Positions 22,808 to 33,050 are shown, counted from the first letter of the stretch. The stretch: 64,000 nt of DNA from Salvia splendens (GCF_004379255.2 NC_056034.1:2792501-2856500); one strand, 5' to 3'. Translations and numbers: made by a program. Notes: generated by a model not told the origin, from the letters alone.

Positions 22808-23857
22808 TTACAAATAGAACTTCTTGAGGTTGGAAATATGCCATGTTCGGGGTGCTTGTTCTCCTGACATGTGAGTTAATTTATAAGACCCTTTTCCCAG
22901 GACTTCTGACACCCGATATGGACCTTCCCATGTGGGTTCAAGTTTGCCCAGCTTTTCTGCTCGGCTTACTTCATTGTTTCTCAATACAAGATCTCCCACT
23001 TGAAACTGCAGCTTTTTCACCCTTTGGTTATAATACCGGGTTACTTGCTCCTTGTACTTGGCTTCTTTTATGAAGGCCAATTCTCTTCTTTCTTCGGCAA
23101 GATCTAGTTCGGCTCTCAGTCCGTCGTCATTCAGTTCTGTTGAGAAATTAAGGGTTCGGGGGCTGGGTATGCCGATCTCAACCGGAATTACGGCTTCAGT
23201 GCCGTACACTAGACTGTACGGAGTTTCACCGTTGGAGGTTTTTGGTGTAGTTCGGTAAGACCATAGGACTTGAGGAAGATTTTCTACCCATTGTCCTTTG
23301 GCTTGTTCTAACCGAGTTTTTAATCCTTTCACCAAAGTACGGTTTGTTACTTCCTTTTGTCCGTTTGCTTGTGGGTGAGAGACTGAAGTGAACCGCTGTT
23401 GAATATTCAACTCTTGGCACCAATTCTTGAATGTTTTGTCAGTAAACTGAGTCCCATTATCTGAAATGAGGATATGGGGTATGCCAAATCGGCAAACTAT
23501 GTTCTTCCAGACAAAATCTAATGCCTTTGAGCTTGTTATCGTAGCTAATGGTTCAGCCTCCACCCACTTTGTGAAGTAATCCACGGCAACGATCAAGAAT
23601 TTCATTTGCCGGGGAGCTTGTGGTAGTGGTCCTACTATGTCTATGCCCCATTGCATAAAAGGCCAAGGGCTTTGCATAGCACATAGATCAGTCTGCGGCG
23701 TCCTTGGGATATTTGCATGGATTTGGCATTTCGTACATTTCTTAACTAGCTGTACTGCTTCTTGTACCAAAGTTGGCCAATAATATCCCCATCTCAGAAC
23801 TTTTTTAGCTAATGCTCTAGCTCCGATGTGGCTACCGCAAGATCCTTCATGAACTTC
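22808..23857 (-). pseudogene. Gypsy integrase part of pol, cut off from upstream pol by a TGA
   Basis: In the same frame as the upstream pol. It includes the zinc-binding HHCC region (HEGSCGSH...CTKCQ), the catalytic core with Asp (WGIDIVGPLP), second Asp (LISDNGTQF) and Glu within QANGQKEVTNRT, and a C-terminal region (VGDLVLRNNEV, GKLEPTWEGPY) ending FYL. A TGA at 23,858-23,860 separates it from RT/RNase H. That codon sits where related elements commonly carry Arg, consistent with methylated CGA changing to TGA. It is otherwise intact. Confidence 0.85.
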
Positions 23858-26104
23858 TCAAAGGATGTAATCCGTCTCTTCTGGTCCTACACATCGCAAT
23901 AACGGTTGAAGGTAGGACTTTCTATATAGGACTCCTTCATGAAGTTCATACCGACGTGCTCGGCATGTGATTTTCCTTGCTTCTCTCTTATCCTCGGGCA
24001 GTTGTCCTTGATCTAGATACTTTGATATTGGCGTCATCCAGTTTGGTGAACTGGTTACTGAGTGTACTTCAGCTTCATCAATGCTTCTGTGCGGTAATTC
24101 CTCCACCTTTGAGCTCGGATATGAGGCCAACTTACTTAAAGTATCTGCTCGGCTATTTCCCGCTCTGGGAATGCGGATTATCCGAAAATAAGAGAAATTT
24201 CGGCTAATACTTTGCGCTTTGTCCAAGTATTTTTTCATCCTTTCACCACGGGCTTCACTTGTACCCAGCATGTGATTCACTATGACTTGTGAATCACAAT
24301 GAATTTTGAGAGATTTGACAAGTAGACGTTGCGCTAACTGAAGTCCGGCAAGAAGGGCTTCGTATTCGGCTTCGTTATTAGTGGTTGGGAATAAGAACCG
24401 AAGTGAATAAGTTACTTCGTGTCCGTCGGGAGCGATGAGTAGAATACCAGCTCCACTTCCTGTCTTATTCGAAGCTCCATCTACGAATCCAATCCAACAG
24501 TCCGGCGGCTCTACTTCGGGTTTCTGGGGCTGTGTTAGTTCATCATTGGTAGGATTTTTCTGTTCGGCAATAATAGGGATTGCCTGATCGAACTTTGCCT
24601 CTACAAGAAAATCTGCCAAGGCTTGTCCCTTGATGGCTTTCCGAGGTAGATATTCTATTGAATGTTCTCCCAACTCTATGGCCCACTTGGCAATTCTGCC
24701 TGATGCTTCTGGCTTAGTCAAAACTTGCCGAAGTGGAAGATCGGTTAAGACGCATACTTTGTGAGCATAGAAATATGGCCGCAGTCTCCTTGCTGCATTT
24801 ACTAATGCCAGAGCAATTTTTTCCAGAGGTTGATACCTTGTTTCGGGACCTCTTAATGCTCGGCTTGTAAAGTAGATAGGACGCTGCTTTAGGCCTTCTT
24901 CTCGTACAAGCACCGCGCTAATGGTTTGATCTGATGCTGCTAAATATAAGAATATCACTTCGGCATCTGTTGGAGCAGAGAGAGTAGGAAGTTCGGTTAA
25001 ATAACTTTTGAGTTCGTCAAAAGCCTTTTTCTGTTCGGCTCCCCACTCAAACTTTGGTGCCTTCTTCAAAACATTGAAGAACGGCATTTGCTTTTCGGCT
25101 GCTTGGGAAAGGAATCTATTCAGTGCGGCTAGACATCCAGTTAGCCTTTGCACATCATGTATGGACTTCGGCATTGCCATGTTCTGAACAACTTGAACCT
25201 TTAGGGGATTTGCCTTGAGTCCTTCCTTTGAAACCCAACAACCCAGAAATTTTCCCGAATCTACCAAAAAGGTACATTTTTGGGGATTGAGTTTGAGGTT
25301 GGCTTTTTTGAGCACGTCGAGAGTGGATTTGAGATTGTTTTCGTACTCCGAAGTGCTTCTGCTTTTAACAACTATGTCGTCAACATATACTTCAACCTCT
25401 TTTCCGATCAGGTGCCGAAATAGCTTATCTACCATCCTTTGATATGTGGCTCCGGCATTCTTTAAACCAAATGACATCTTTTTATAAGCAAAAATACCGA
25501 AGTCAGTAATGAAAGCCGTTTTTGAAGCATCATTCTCATCCATTAAAACTTGGTGGTATCCTTTATACAAATCAAGAAAACAGAAAATTTCGAAGCCTAT
25601 CAGAGCTTCTACTTTTTTATCTATGTTGGGAAGGGGGTAGCAATCTTTAGGACAGTGCTTATTTAGATCCGTAAAATCTATGCACATCCGCCATCCTCCT
25701 TCTTTTTTCTTGATCATCACAGGATTGGCCACCCAAGAAGGATATTTTACTTCAAATAATACATCCGCTTTCAGTAATTGGCGGACTTCGTCATGGATGA
25801 CTTGATTTCTTTCTGCCGCAAAGAGTCTTTGCTTCTGTTTTATAGGCCGGACTGAAGGATCAATATTTAACCGATGTGTAATTACCTCGGGAGACACTCC
25901 AGTCATGTCCAACGGAGACCACGCAAAGACATCTTTGTACTCTTTGAGGAGCTGGATGGTCTTTTCCCGGAGTAGAGGTGTTCCCGCGAAACCGATCTTG
26001 ACCGTTCTGGATGGATCATCTTCGTATAACTGAACTTTCATCGAGTTCGGCTCCGGTGTGACTTCGTTCATTTCGCCTGCCTCTGACTCCGGCTGCTGTG
26101 ATTG
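23858..26104 (-). CDS. Gypsy pol: reverse transcriptase, RNase H and second (archaeal-type) RNase H
   Basis: Open from just after the gag stop at 26,105. The first ATG (26,071) starts MNEVTPEPNSMKVQLYEDD. Reverse transcriptase motifs include MCIDFTDLNKHCPKDCYPLP, MSFGLKNAGATYQRMVD and the catalytic YVDDIV. The RT-connected RNase H follows (YLAASDQTISAVLV, LTDLPLRQVL). A second RNase H follows (WIGFVDGASNKTGSGAG, TTNNEAEYEALLAGL, HCDSQVIVNHM), the archaeal-type domain characteristic of Tat elements. The frame ends at a TGA (23,858) just as the integrase zinc region begins. Expression probably depends on readthrough of the gag UAG. Confidence 0.9.
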   Translation of the reverse strand, partial: QSQQPESEAGEMNEVTPEPNSMKVQLYEDDPSRTVKIGFAGTPLLREKTIQLLKEYKDVFAWSPLDMTGVSPEVITHRLNIDPSVRPIKQKQRLFAAERNQVIHDEVRQLLKADVLFEVKYPSWVANPVMIKKKEGGWRMCIDFTDLNKHCPKDCYPLPNIDKKVEALIGFEIFCFLDLYKGYHQVLMDENDASKTAFITDFGIFAYKKMSFGLKNAGATYQRMVDKLFRHLIGKEVEVYVDDIVVKSRSTSEYENNLKSTLDVLKKANLKLNPQKCTFLVDSGKFLGCWVSKEGLKANPLKVQVVQNMAMPKSIHDVQRLTGCLAALNRFLSQAAEKQMPFFNVLKKAPKFEWGAEQKKAFDELKSYLTELPTLSAPTDAEVIFLYLAASDQTISAVLVREEGLKQRPIYFTSRALRGPETRYQPLEKIALALVNAARRLRPYFYAHKVCVLTDLPLRQVLTKPEASGRIAKWAIELGEHSIEYLPRKAIKGQALADFLVEAKFDQAIPIIAEQKNPTNDELTQPQKPEVEPPDCWIGFVDGASNKTGSGAGILLIAPDGHEVTYSLRFLFPTTNNEAEYEALLAGLQLAQRLLVKSLKIHCDSQVIVNHMLGTSEARGERMKKYLDKAQSISRNFSYFRIIRIPRAGNSRADTLSKLASYPSSKVEELPHRSIDEAEVHSVTSSPNWMTPISKYLDQGQLPEDKREARKITCRARRYELHEGVLYRKSYLQPLLRCVGPEETDYIL

Positions 26105-26110
26105 CTATGC
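26099..26110 (-). promoter_or_regulatory. Candidate stop-codon readthrough site between gag-protease and pol
   Basis: The minus strand reads GCA TAG CAA TCA. UAG followed by CARYYA is the leaky-stop context known from tobacco mosaic virus-type readthrough. The next codons stay open in the same frame into reverse transcriptase. Whether ribosomes read through here is inference. Confidence 0.6.
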
Positions 26111-28183
26111 TTGATGGTGCCGATCTGATTGTTCGGCACTTTTAAGCGCAATCTGCAAACATTCTTTTGCTCTCTTTTGATCACCTCGGATGACTGCTAT
26201 CCCTCCTTTAGTGGGGATCTTGATTGTGAGGTGATAAGTAGAGCAAATGGCCCGAACTGTGTTGAGCCAGTCTCTTCCCAGTATAATGTTATACGGGGAC
26301 CGAGCTTTTACCACAAAAAACTCGATCACCGTACTGGAGCTAGTAGGCGCTCTTCCTACCGTAATCGGAAGGCTGATAATACCTTCAGGGCGGGTGTCCT
26401 CCTGGGCGAAACTTTTCAGAGGAAGTGGGGCCGGACTGAGCCGAGCTGGATCCACTTCCAGTTTATCAAAACATTCTTTAAAAAGAATGCTAACCGACGC
26501 TCCTGTATCCACAAACACTCTGTGGATCAGTTTGTTTGCCACTCCAGCTTGAATGACAATAGCGTCTTGATGAGGAGAAATGGCCGGGACGGGATCTGCA
26601 TCTGAAAATGTAATTACTTCCTCCTTCTTCAGCCTTTTATGTGTTGGCTCCTCTCGATTGAAGCCTCTGCGCTCTGATTTTAGAGACGATTTAGTCTTCC
26701 CGGCTGGGAGAGCGTCAATAGTCTGGATTACTCCATCATATTGCGGCTCGTCATCGTCTTCGGGATCCTGTTGCCTTTTAGGATCCTGAGGAGCGCAGTT
26801 CGCACTTCTCTGTTTCTTATTCTTTTTCGGCGGCTTGCTTTGGTATTTTTTTAACGTCCCTGCTTTCACAAGAACATCAATATCTGCTGCCGAATTTCGG
26901 CACTCCTCGGTATCGTGACCGTGGTCTTGATGGAAGGAGCAATATTTATCCTGACTTCGGCGCGTGGCCGATTTCGTCATCGGCTTTGGTTTTTCGAACA
27001 TATCAGAATGCAGTTCGAAAATTTCCGCTCTCGACTTGTTCAATGGTACGAACTGAGCGGGTGGTTTCTCAGGATTGAGACGTGGTCCCAATCTGTCTAG
27101 TACCGGTGCCTTTTGAATTCTTTCAAAAGGAGTTCGGCGAGGATGTCCCTGATCGCTATGATCGGGCTTCCTCTTGTCTCCTCTGGAAGAGCTGTCTAAA
27201 GACCGTTTTCGACGGTCTGCCTCATCAGCACGAGAAAACTGGTCCGCAATGTCCCACATCTCTTGAGCTGTTTGCGGACTGCATTCAACGAGCTTTCTGT
27301 AGAGAGCTCCTGGCAGAATTCCATTTTGGAATGCCGAAATGACAAGTAGATCATTGAGATCATCTACTTGTAGGCATTCCTTGTGGAATCTTGTCATGAA
27401 GTCGCTAATCTTTTCATCGCGACCTTGACGTATAGAAAGCAGCTGAGCCGAAGTGATTCGGGTTTCAGCTTTCTGGAAGAACCTCCTATGAAAAGCATCC
27501 ATTAGATCTCTGTAAGATCTAATGCTGCCTTGAGGGAAGCTATCAAACCACCTTCTTGCGTTCCCGATGAGCAGCTCGGGAAACAGCTTACACATATGAA
27601 CCTCATTGAGACCTTGGTTCGCCATATTATACTGATAGCGTCCCAGGAAATCATGAGGATCCACTAACCCGTCATAAGTCACTGACGGAGTTCGGTAATT
27701 CTGTGGCAACGGAGTTCTGGTGATATCATCCGAAAATGGAGTCTTCAGCGCTCCATACATAGCGAATCCGACATCTCTACGGTATGGTGGAGATGGAGTT
27801 CTCCTGTGATTTCGGTAACAAGGAGGAGAAGGAACATATCGGTGGTGAGGATTCTTTCTCCTGGAAGATACGACACTACTGCGGTAGTGACTTTCATGTC
27901 TGGAGGGGGAGGGAGAATCCGCCGTTTTCTTCTCCGGCTTCTGGCTCTTTTGCAGGAATGTTAAGAACTCATCTTGCTTCTCAGCCAAGAACAACTTGAC
28001 AGCCTCATTCAAATCGAGCTGCTGGGGAGGCTCGGTGCGATGACTTTTTGAGTGGTTTGTTCTTTCACCGTGAGAACTGGAGGCAGATTTCTCCCGAGAC
28101 TGTTTTCCAGACCTACGGGCAGGACTAGCTTCCTCACGTTCATCACGGACGGAAGTATGGGTATTATGTGATCTGGTACGCAT
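26105..28183 (-). CDS. Gypsy gag-protease ORF ending in a readthrough-type UAG
   Basis: The ATG at 28,183 begins MRTRSHNTHTS. A basic, Ser/Arg-rich N-terminus is followed by the gag core (LFPELLIGNARRWFDSFPQG, FMTRFHKECLQ), a CCHC-like knuckle (YCSFHQDHGHDTEEC) and an aspartic protease (VFVDTGASVSILF, IILGRDWL). It ends at TAG (26,105-26,107) followed by CAATCA. The frame then continues without a shift into pol. About 692 residues. The protease is thus encoded with gag rather than pol. Confidence 0.9.
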   Translation of the reverse strand: MRTRSHNTHTSVRDEREEASPARRSGKQSREKSASSSHGERTNHSKSHRTEPPQQLDLNEAVKLFLAEKQDEFLTFLQKSQKPEKKTADSPSPSRHESHYRSSVVSSRRKNPHHRYVPSPPCYRNHRRTPSPPYRRDVGFAMYGALKTPFSDDITRTPLPQNYRTPSVTYDGLVDPHDFLGRYQYNMANQGLNEVHMCKLFPELLIGNARRWFDSFPQGSIRSYRDLMDAFHRRFFQKAETRITSAQLLSIRQGRDEKISDFMTRFHKECLQVDDLNDLLVISAFQNGILPGALYRKLVECSPQTAQEMWDIADQFSRADEADRRKRSLDSSSRGDKRKPDHSDQGHPRRTPFERIQKAPVLDRLGPRLNPEKPPAQFVPLNKSRAEIFELHSDMFEKPKPMTKSATRRSQDKYCSFHQDHGHDTEECRNSAADIDVLVKAGTLKKYQSKPPKKNKKQRSANCAPQDPKRQQDPEDDDEPQYDGVIQTIDALPAGKTKSSLKSERRGFNREEPTHKRLKKEEVITFSDADPVPAISPHQDAIVIQAGVANKLIHRVFVDTGASVSILFKECFDKLEVDPARLSPAPLPLKSFAQEDTRPEGIISLPITVGRAPTSSSTVIEFFVVKARSPYNIILGRDWLNTVRAICSTYHLTIKIPTKGGIAVIRGDQKRAKECLQIALKSAEQSDRHHQA

Positions 28184-28237
28184 TTTTTGGTGGAAGAGGA
28201 TCAAAAACTCGCTTTTATCACAGTTTTGGTTTTCTGA

Positions 28238-28257
28238 GTTCCCACAGACGGCGCTAG
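28238..28257 (-). other. Gypsy primer-binding site
   Basis: Directly inside the 5' LTR the element strand reads CTAGCGCCGTCTGTGGGAAC. It shares GCG(C/T)CGTCTGTGGGAAC with the Copia element of this window. The priming tRNA was not identified. Confidence 0.6.
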
Positions 28258-28826
28258 TGATGATTTAGCGAATTTTTGATGGGAATAAATGCAAGTAATA
28301 AATGAAGATCACAACACTGAAAATTACGTGGTTCGATTTACTGAGGTAAATCTACGTCCACGGGAAGAATAGAGGGCAAATTTGTATTGCTTGATCCAGC
28401 TTACAGATTACAATACTGATTTGCTATATGAGATTCAGGATCTAGAGAACTTAACCCTGGTCTATCTGATCTAAGTTCTATTTATACATTCGAACTAAGA
28501 TCGTGGTTTGCAGCCCTGGTAGGGGGGTTGATAACTGCTTAATACCACTAAATAGATCGTGGGTGTAATGGAGGTCGTGGAGATCCTGCATGGGTCCACT
28601 ATCTCCTTGTTCGGTCGAATACTGAGACCGAACTGCTGAACTTTGCCTATCAGCTTTTGCCGATCTGAGAGTTGAGCTCGATTGGTCGGCTTTTACCGAG
28701 CTATAGGCTGTGACCGAACTCTTTGGTTGTGCCGAACTGATACTCTTTCTTGGGTTTTGGGCTGATGGGCCGTCACTGCTATTGGGCTCGCAATTATTGT
28801 TTAGTTGTTTAGTTCGTATCCCATCA
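28258..28826 (-). repeat. Gypsy 5' LTR (right end in the window)
   Basis: 569 bp with TG/CA ends; TATA box at plus-strand 28,479-28,486. Transcription from here runs toward lower coordinates through gag and pol. It ends 360 bp downstream of the TMCO1-like stop codon on that strand. Confidence 0.93.
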
Positions 28827-29184
28827 TTATACTAAGAAACAAGCTCTCATTACACAAGTAATTTATATTTCCCACAATGCACAAACACAAGCATCTGGAT
28901 GGGGTATAAGTAAGTTTATGACAACTTCAGGTTATATCATGTACCAGAAACACAAAATTAACAAAGCAAAGTTATAACGATGATAGTAGTTACTAAAGGG
29001 GTTATCGTTAAAAAGACGAAAGAAAGAAACGTCAAAGATTCAAATTACAGCTCTTATTCAGTATTCGAATAGTTAAGAGAGCTAAATATAAATAAAATAG
29101 TGCCGTCTACAATCTCATTTAATGAGAAGGAAGAATCAACCAAAAATAAAGCAGCAAAAAAGACCTGGATCAAATTCTCATTCC

Positions 29185-29775
29185 TCAGCTGGACTTGGGA
29201 TCTGGCATTGGGAACAAGCCGGCGCCAGCAGCTCCACGCGGTGGCGAGAATCCCAAAAACTTCTGCAAATTGGTCCTAATGCTGATCGAACACAGCAAGT
29301 ACAAAAACGCCATGGAACAATCCGTCATATCACCACCCGCCAATCCCCTGTGGCTCATCTTCTGCACTAATTTGATCGGAACAAACGGAATTTTGGCGAC
29401 CGGTTTCCCCTCAAACAAACTATTTAGCAATCCGAAGACCATGAACAAAACTAGGGCAACGACGCCGCCCGATTTGAACTTGAACATGGACAGATCGCGG
29501 CTGGATTCCTTCAGAGAGGTCTCGACGCGGTCGATTTTCTTGGTTTTAGAAGTCTTTTTGAGGAGGTTCGCGGAGGAGGAGTTGACGTCCGTCGTCTTCA
29601 TGGTTTCGAGCTTTTTGGAGGCTTTGTCGATGGTGGATTTGAGGGATTTGTAGGAAGCGGTGCGGTAGATGAGCAGCCATGAGATGACCTCGCAGACGAC
29701 GGCGGTGCAGAAGGAAATTCCGACGACGGTGAGGCTGTCGGAGTATCTGAGGCCGGAAAATAGGGCTGACGCCAT
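29185..29775 (-). CDS. TMCO1-type calcium load-activated calcium channel
   Basis: An intronless 196-residue protein of the TMCO1/DUF841 (EMC3-related) family, an ER membrane protein that acts as a Ca2+ leak channel and in the ER multipass translocon in animals. Visible features: an N-terminal membrane segment (GISFCTAVVCEVISWLLIYR), a cytosolic coiled coil (LKSTIDKASKKLETMK, SLKESSRDLSMFKFKS), a second hydrophobic segment (GVVALVLFMVFGLLNSLFEG), and the conserved end (PFVPIKLVQKMSHRGL, DMTDCSMAFLYLLCSISIR, NLQKFLGFSPPRGA). Length agrees with the family (about 188-200). The ATG at 29,775 begins the first membrane segment at the usual distance. Confidence 0.92.
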   Translation of the reverse strand: MASALFSGLRYSDSLTVVGISFCTAVVCEVISWLLIYRTASYKSLKSTIDKASKKLETMKTTDVNSSSANLLKKTSKTKKIDRVETSLKESSRDLSMFKFKSGGVVALVLFMVFGLLNSLFEGKPVAKIPFVPIKLVQKMSHRGLAGGDMTDCSMAFLYLLCSISIRTNLQKFLGFSPPRGAAGAGLFPMPDPKSS

Positions 29776-30060
29776 CGCGATGAGGAGAATAGCAAGTGAT
29801 GTGGGATCTGAATCTGATGAGAACGATCTGAGATTTTGAGGTATGTTGCAAAATCGTGGTTTTGTTTCTTACCTTTCCTATAGCGACTCTAACTCGCTGA
29901 GATTTGACATCACTACTTTGTTTTAACAACATATTCGCCAACAAAAAGTAACCCATGACTTAATTTAATTTTTAAAATTACGAATATGAAAGCGATTTTC
30001 AATAATAATTTTTACCAATTTATACAAAAAAAAAATCTTACTTATCATTCAATTAGGGTT

Positions 30061-30300
30061 GCACTAGTGTGCTAACTAATTTACTGTAATAACTAATACT
30101 AACTTTCAATTTAGTGTATTAAAATTATCAACACAAAGACATAATTATATCAATACTAACATGTAAATTTTAAATATCAACACAAAAACATAAGTTTATC
30201 AATGCAAGAAGATTGATAAATTTATGTTTTTGTGTTATATTTTTAACATACAAAATTAATATTAGTTATTAGTGTAAATTAGTTAGTATTTCATCACACA
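30061..30300. repeat. Fold-back MITE, about 240 bp
   Basis: A long imperfect palindrome. The left arm (CTAACTAATTTACTGTAATA) pairs with the right arm (TTAGTGTAAATTAGTTAGTA), and inner arms (ACACAAAAACATAAGTTTAT and ATAAATTTATGTTTTTGTGT) pair around a 15-base loop near 30,205. AT-rich with no coding capacity. No clear target duplication was identified, so the superfamily is open. Confidence 0.65.
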
Positions 30301-31284
30301 CCTACCCCATATTTTCATATAAAACCTAATTATCACATGTAAAATAACTCAACCAACATTGTATCAGTGTGTAATTATTCGTTTTCTCCCCTAATACCTT
30401 ATGTAAAATTATGCCCCCTTTTTTTGTTAGAGTAACGCCTTGGATGTAAGCAGCAAATGATAGGTTAAATAGGTTGCACTTCAAAAATATCACTTTTTAA
30501 GTTAACAACTTCCCACCAATATAGGTCATTCGCACATGAGTGTGCCACATCATATGCTGGCAATTTGATTTAATAATCATATTTATAGGCACAAAGGATA
30601 AGCATGGAATGGAATGCATATTTTGATCACTTACACTAATTCCCTTAACTGCCATCATCCCCGCATGGTAAGTTACAATATTTTTTTTAACAGTTGAATT
30701 AATCATACTTTCCACATATTTCATTATTTTCTACGGTTGAAGAAGATTGATCCTATCTTCCATTATCGACTTACAGTTTTTACAATCTTTCATTATCTTC
30801 TTCTACAAAAAACTCATTTACACAGATTATTTGAGAAGTTTTCACGCATATGCACATAACCCTTGTTCGCGGTTTTGTATATTGTTGAAATACAAATCGT
30901 AAATCTTGATTTCACTCCAAAGAAATGCGTCAATGGAATTAGAAAATTCACCAGTTTGTGAGTTTTTATTATGCTTCAATTTGTCAATGGAATCTCAAGT
31001 TTAGATTGTTTTTTAGATTTTTTTTATTTAATTTGCATCACTTTGTTTTCGAAATTTGTACTCTATTCAAATTTGATGTGATACTTATGTTTCCAATTAA
31101 TTTCTCTATAATAAGTGTTGTGCATCGTTATATTTCATCTCTGCAACTTCTGGACTGAATACTGCAACCTTTCACGTGAACAGTGCTATATTCTACACTG
31201 CAATGTATGTGGATTCACTGCTATATTTCATTCACAGAAGCGTGTTCATGGAAATCTATAATTCTTTCGAAGTAAGATTTGTTT
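30301..31284. other. AT-rich intergenic DNA without recognised features
   Basis: No extended ORF, splice pattern or terminal repeat seen. Confidence 0.4.
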
Positions 31285-31510
31285 TTATGCACAACAAATT
31301 AAGCAAATGATTACATAATAATTTCGGTTGTAGAGGATTACACGACAAAATAAGCAATGCGTCGTCGTACAAAGTAAACAAATTCTCAAACAAATTAAGC
31401 AAATGCTTGCACAGAATAAGCAAATTTTAGCACAAATTTAGCTAACTTTCGAACAAAAGAAGTAAATTTTTACGTCAAAAGTTTCACGACAAAAGAAGCA
31501 AACTTTAGAT
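31285..31510. repeat. Degenerate 21-bp tandem repeat array, copy A
   Basis: Repeated AAGCAAA cores, with consecutive units such as AAGCAAATGCTTGCACAGAA(T) and AAGCAAATTTTAGCACAAAT(T) at a 21-base spacing. It shares a ~50-bp block (GATTACATAATAATTTC...GTAGAGGATTACACGACAAA) with array B at 33.4 kb, so the two are related. Confidence 0.6.
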
Positions 31511-31661
31511 TATTATGAATCTTTCCTGGTTTAATATTGCATATTTTCAAATGTCAATAAAGTGCATATTGTGTGAAGTATCGAAGTCTGGTGTTGCATT
31601 GTATACAATTAACAATTGCATTTTACGGAAAAGAAGTTGCAGTTTTCTATTCTATTTTGTA

Positions 31662-31984
31662 CTCCCTCCGTCCCAAGTTACTTGAGTCGTATTCCATTTT
31701 GGGTTTTTTTTTTTTAGTTTTTTTTTAGTTTTTTTTTTGTTTTTTTTCTTTTTTTTTTCTTTTTTTTATTTTTTTTCTTTTTTTCTTTTTTGGGTTGTCC
31801 CATGTTACTTGAGTCATTTCTCTTTTTAGCTAAAAACAAAACATCTAATCACTCTTTCTTTTACTTTATTTTCTCATCTCTCTCTTACTTTATTCACCCA
31901 TCTACTTTATTTAACTCACTAAACACAATTTTCTTAAATCCCGTGCCGAAAAGAAACGCCTCAAGTAACGTGGGACGGAGGGAG
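31662..31984. mobile_element. Stowaway-like MITE (copy 1) with a T-rich expansion
   Basis: Flanked by TA on both sides. Termini CTCCCTCCGTCCCAAGTTAC and GTAACGTGGGACGGAGGGAG are inverted repeats. The internal T-rich run (about 31,706-31,790) is absent from the related copy at 35.4 kb. Non-coding. Confidence 0.85.
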
Positions 31985-32138
31985 TATTATATATACTCTT
32001 CCAGTTTCATCGTTTACTGTTCTATTCGCATCGGATTTAGGAAACTCAAAAGTAGTGATAAGTTGAAATTAAACTTTGTTGTTTACATTATACATATGTG
32101 AAATATGCGCTAAATGTACAAAACATTGAAGTACACAT

Positions 32139-32356
32139 GGGCGGACCCAAGGTGTAAGGGGGTGGGGCTTAAGCCCTCAATGAAATAATTTTTTTTTATT
32201 TTTTCTATTAATTTTTTTAAAAATTTAGTCAAATTTAGTGTAAGTTATAATATAAAAGCCCCTACAAATAATTTAAATTACTCAAAAATATACATCAAAA
32301 TAAAATTTAGAAGTCTCAGCCCCTATCGATAATTATTTCTGCGTCCGCCCCTGAAA
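32139..32356. mobile_element. MITE-like element with GGGCGGAC ends
   Basis: The left end GGGCGGACCCAAGG and right end TCTGCGTCCGCCCCTG are imperfect inverted repeats around an AT-rich core of about 200 bp. The superfamily is not determined. Confidence 0.5.
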
Positions 32357-32723
32357 GTACACTAAATGTTATATTGAGTATATGTTTTATAAATAATTGC
32401 GTCTAAGTACATATATTATTGCATTGAACGCAAAAGGAATTGTAAGAGTTTTGAATAACATATATATGTGCATAATAATAGGTCATCAAATGCATCTAGT
32501 CTAGACATTCGCATTGCACCCTAAAATTGAAATCAAAATGCCACTTGTATAAAATGGCAGCAAAACAACAACCCGTCCAAAAAACAGAATGAACTAGCCC
32601 AATATACAAAATCCATTTAGTCAAAACCAACTGTATCCATCAGAAACGTATAACATAATCTTAAGTCACTACTTAGGGTTCGTCGATATCATTTTTTCAA
32701 CATCAATTGCTCATTTCTTCTTA

Positions 32724-33050
32724 GAGGATCAGCAATGGCACCCGTCCCGGTGAAATTCCGACCGGCGTGCCGGACGTCCGCCATTGTGCATGGTATGTAC
32801 GGATACGGAATTCCGCCGAGGACACCGCAGTTCCGCGGCGTTACGCGCAATTCCGTCGCGACGGGCGTGCGGACATCCGCCATTGCGTTGACTCCCACAG
32901 ACGTCCGCGCGGAATTCTCGTTTATTGCATTAATTTTTTTTTAATTGTGGGAAGTCCTTATGACGTGGCAGTGCAGTGGGAAGTCCGTATGACGTGGCAT
33001 GAGGTGTTTTTGGGAATTCCGTCGAGAATTCCGCGCCACTGCTAATGCTC
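32724..33050. mobile_element. PIF/Harbinger-type MITE, CpG-rich, 327 bp
   Basis: Ends GAGGATCAGCAATGGC and GCCACTGCTAATGCTC are imperfect inverted repeats flanked on both sides by TTA (32,721-32,723 and 33,051-33,053), the Harbinger target duplication. The body is unusually rich in CpG for this AT-rich region (repeated GGACGTCCGC/GGAATTCCG words). Open frames across it are by-products of that composition. Confidence 0.75.

Larger units (their letters stand above)
18494..28826 (-). mobile_element. Full-length Ty3/gypsy retrotransposon, Tat lineage, with antisense genes
   Basis: Two 569-bp LTRs (18,494-19,062 and 28,258-28,826) with TG/CA ends, flanked by TTATA target duplications (18,489-18,493 and 28,827-28,831). 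They differ at one site by eye (GCCGATC vs GCCTATC), so this is a very recent insertion. Coding on the minus strand: gag-protease, then RT, RNase H, a second archaeal-type RNase H, and integrase. The extra RNase H and the long 3' spacer place it in the Tat lineage. The 3.7-kb spacer between integrase and the 3' LTR holds two ORFs on the opposite strand, one split by two introns. It is defective by a TGA in the integrase region; the gag-pol UAG may be functional. Confidence 0.96.
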
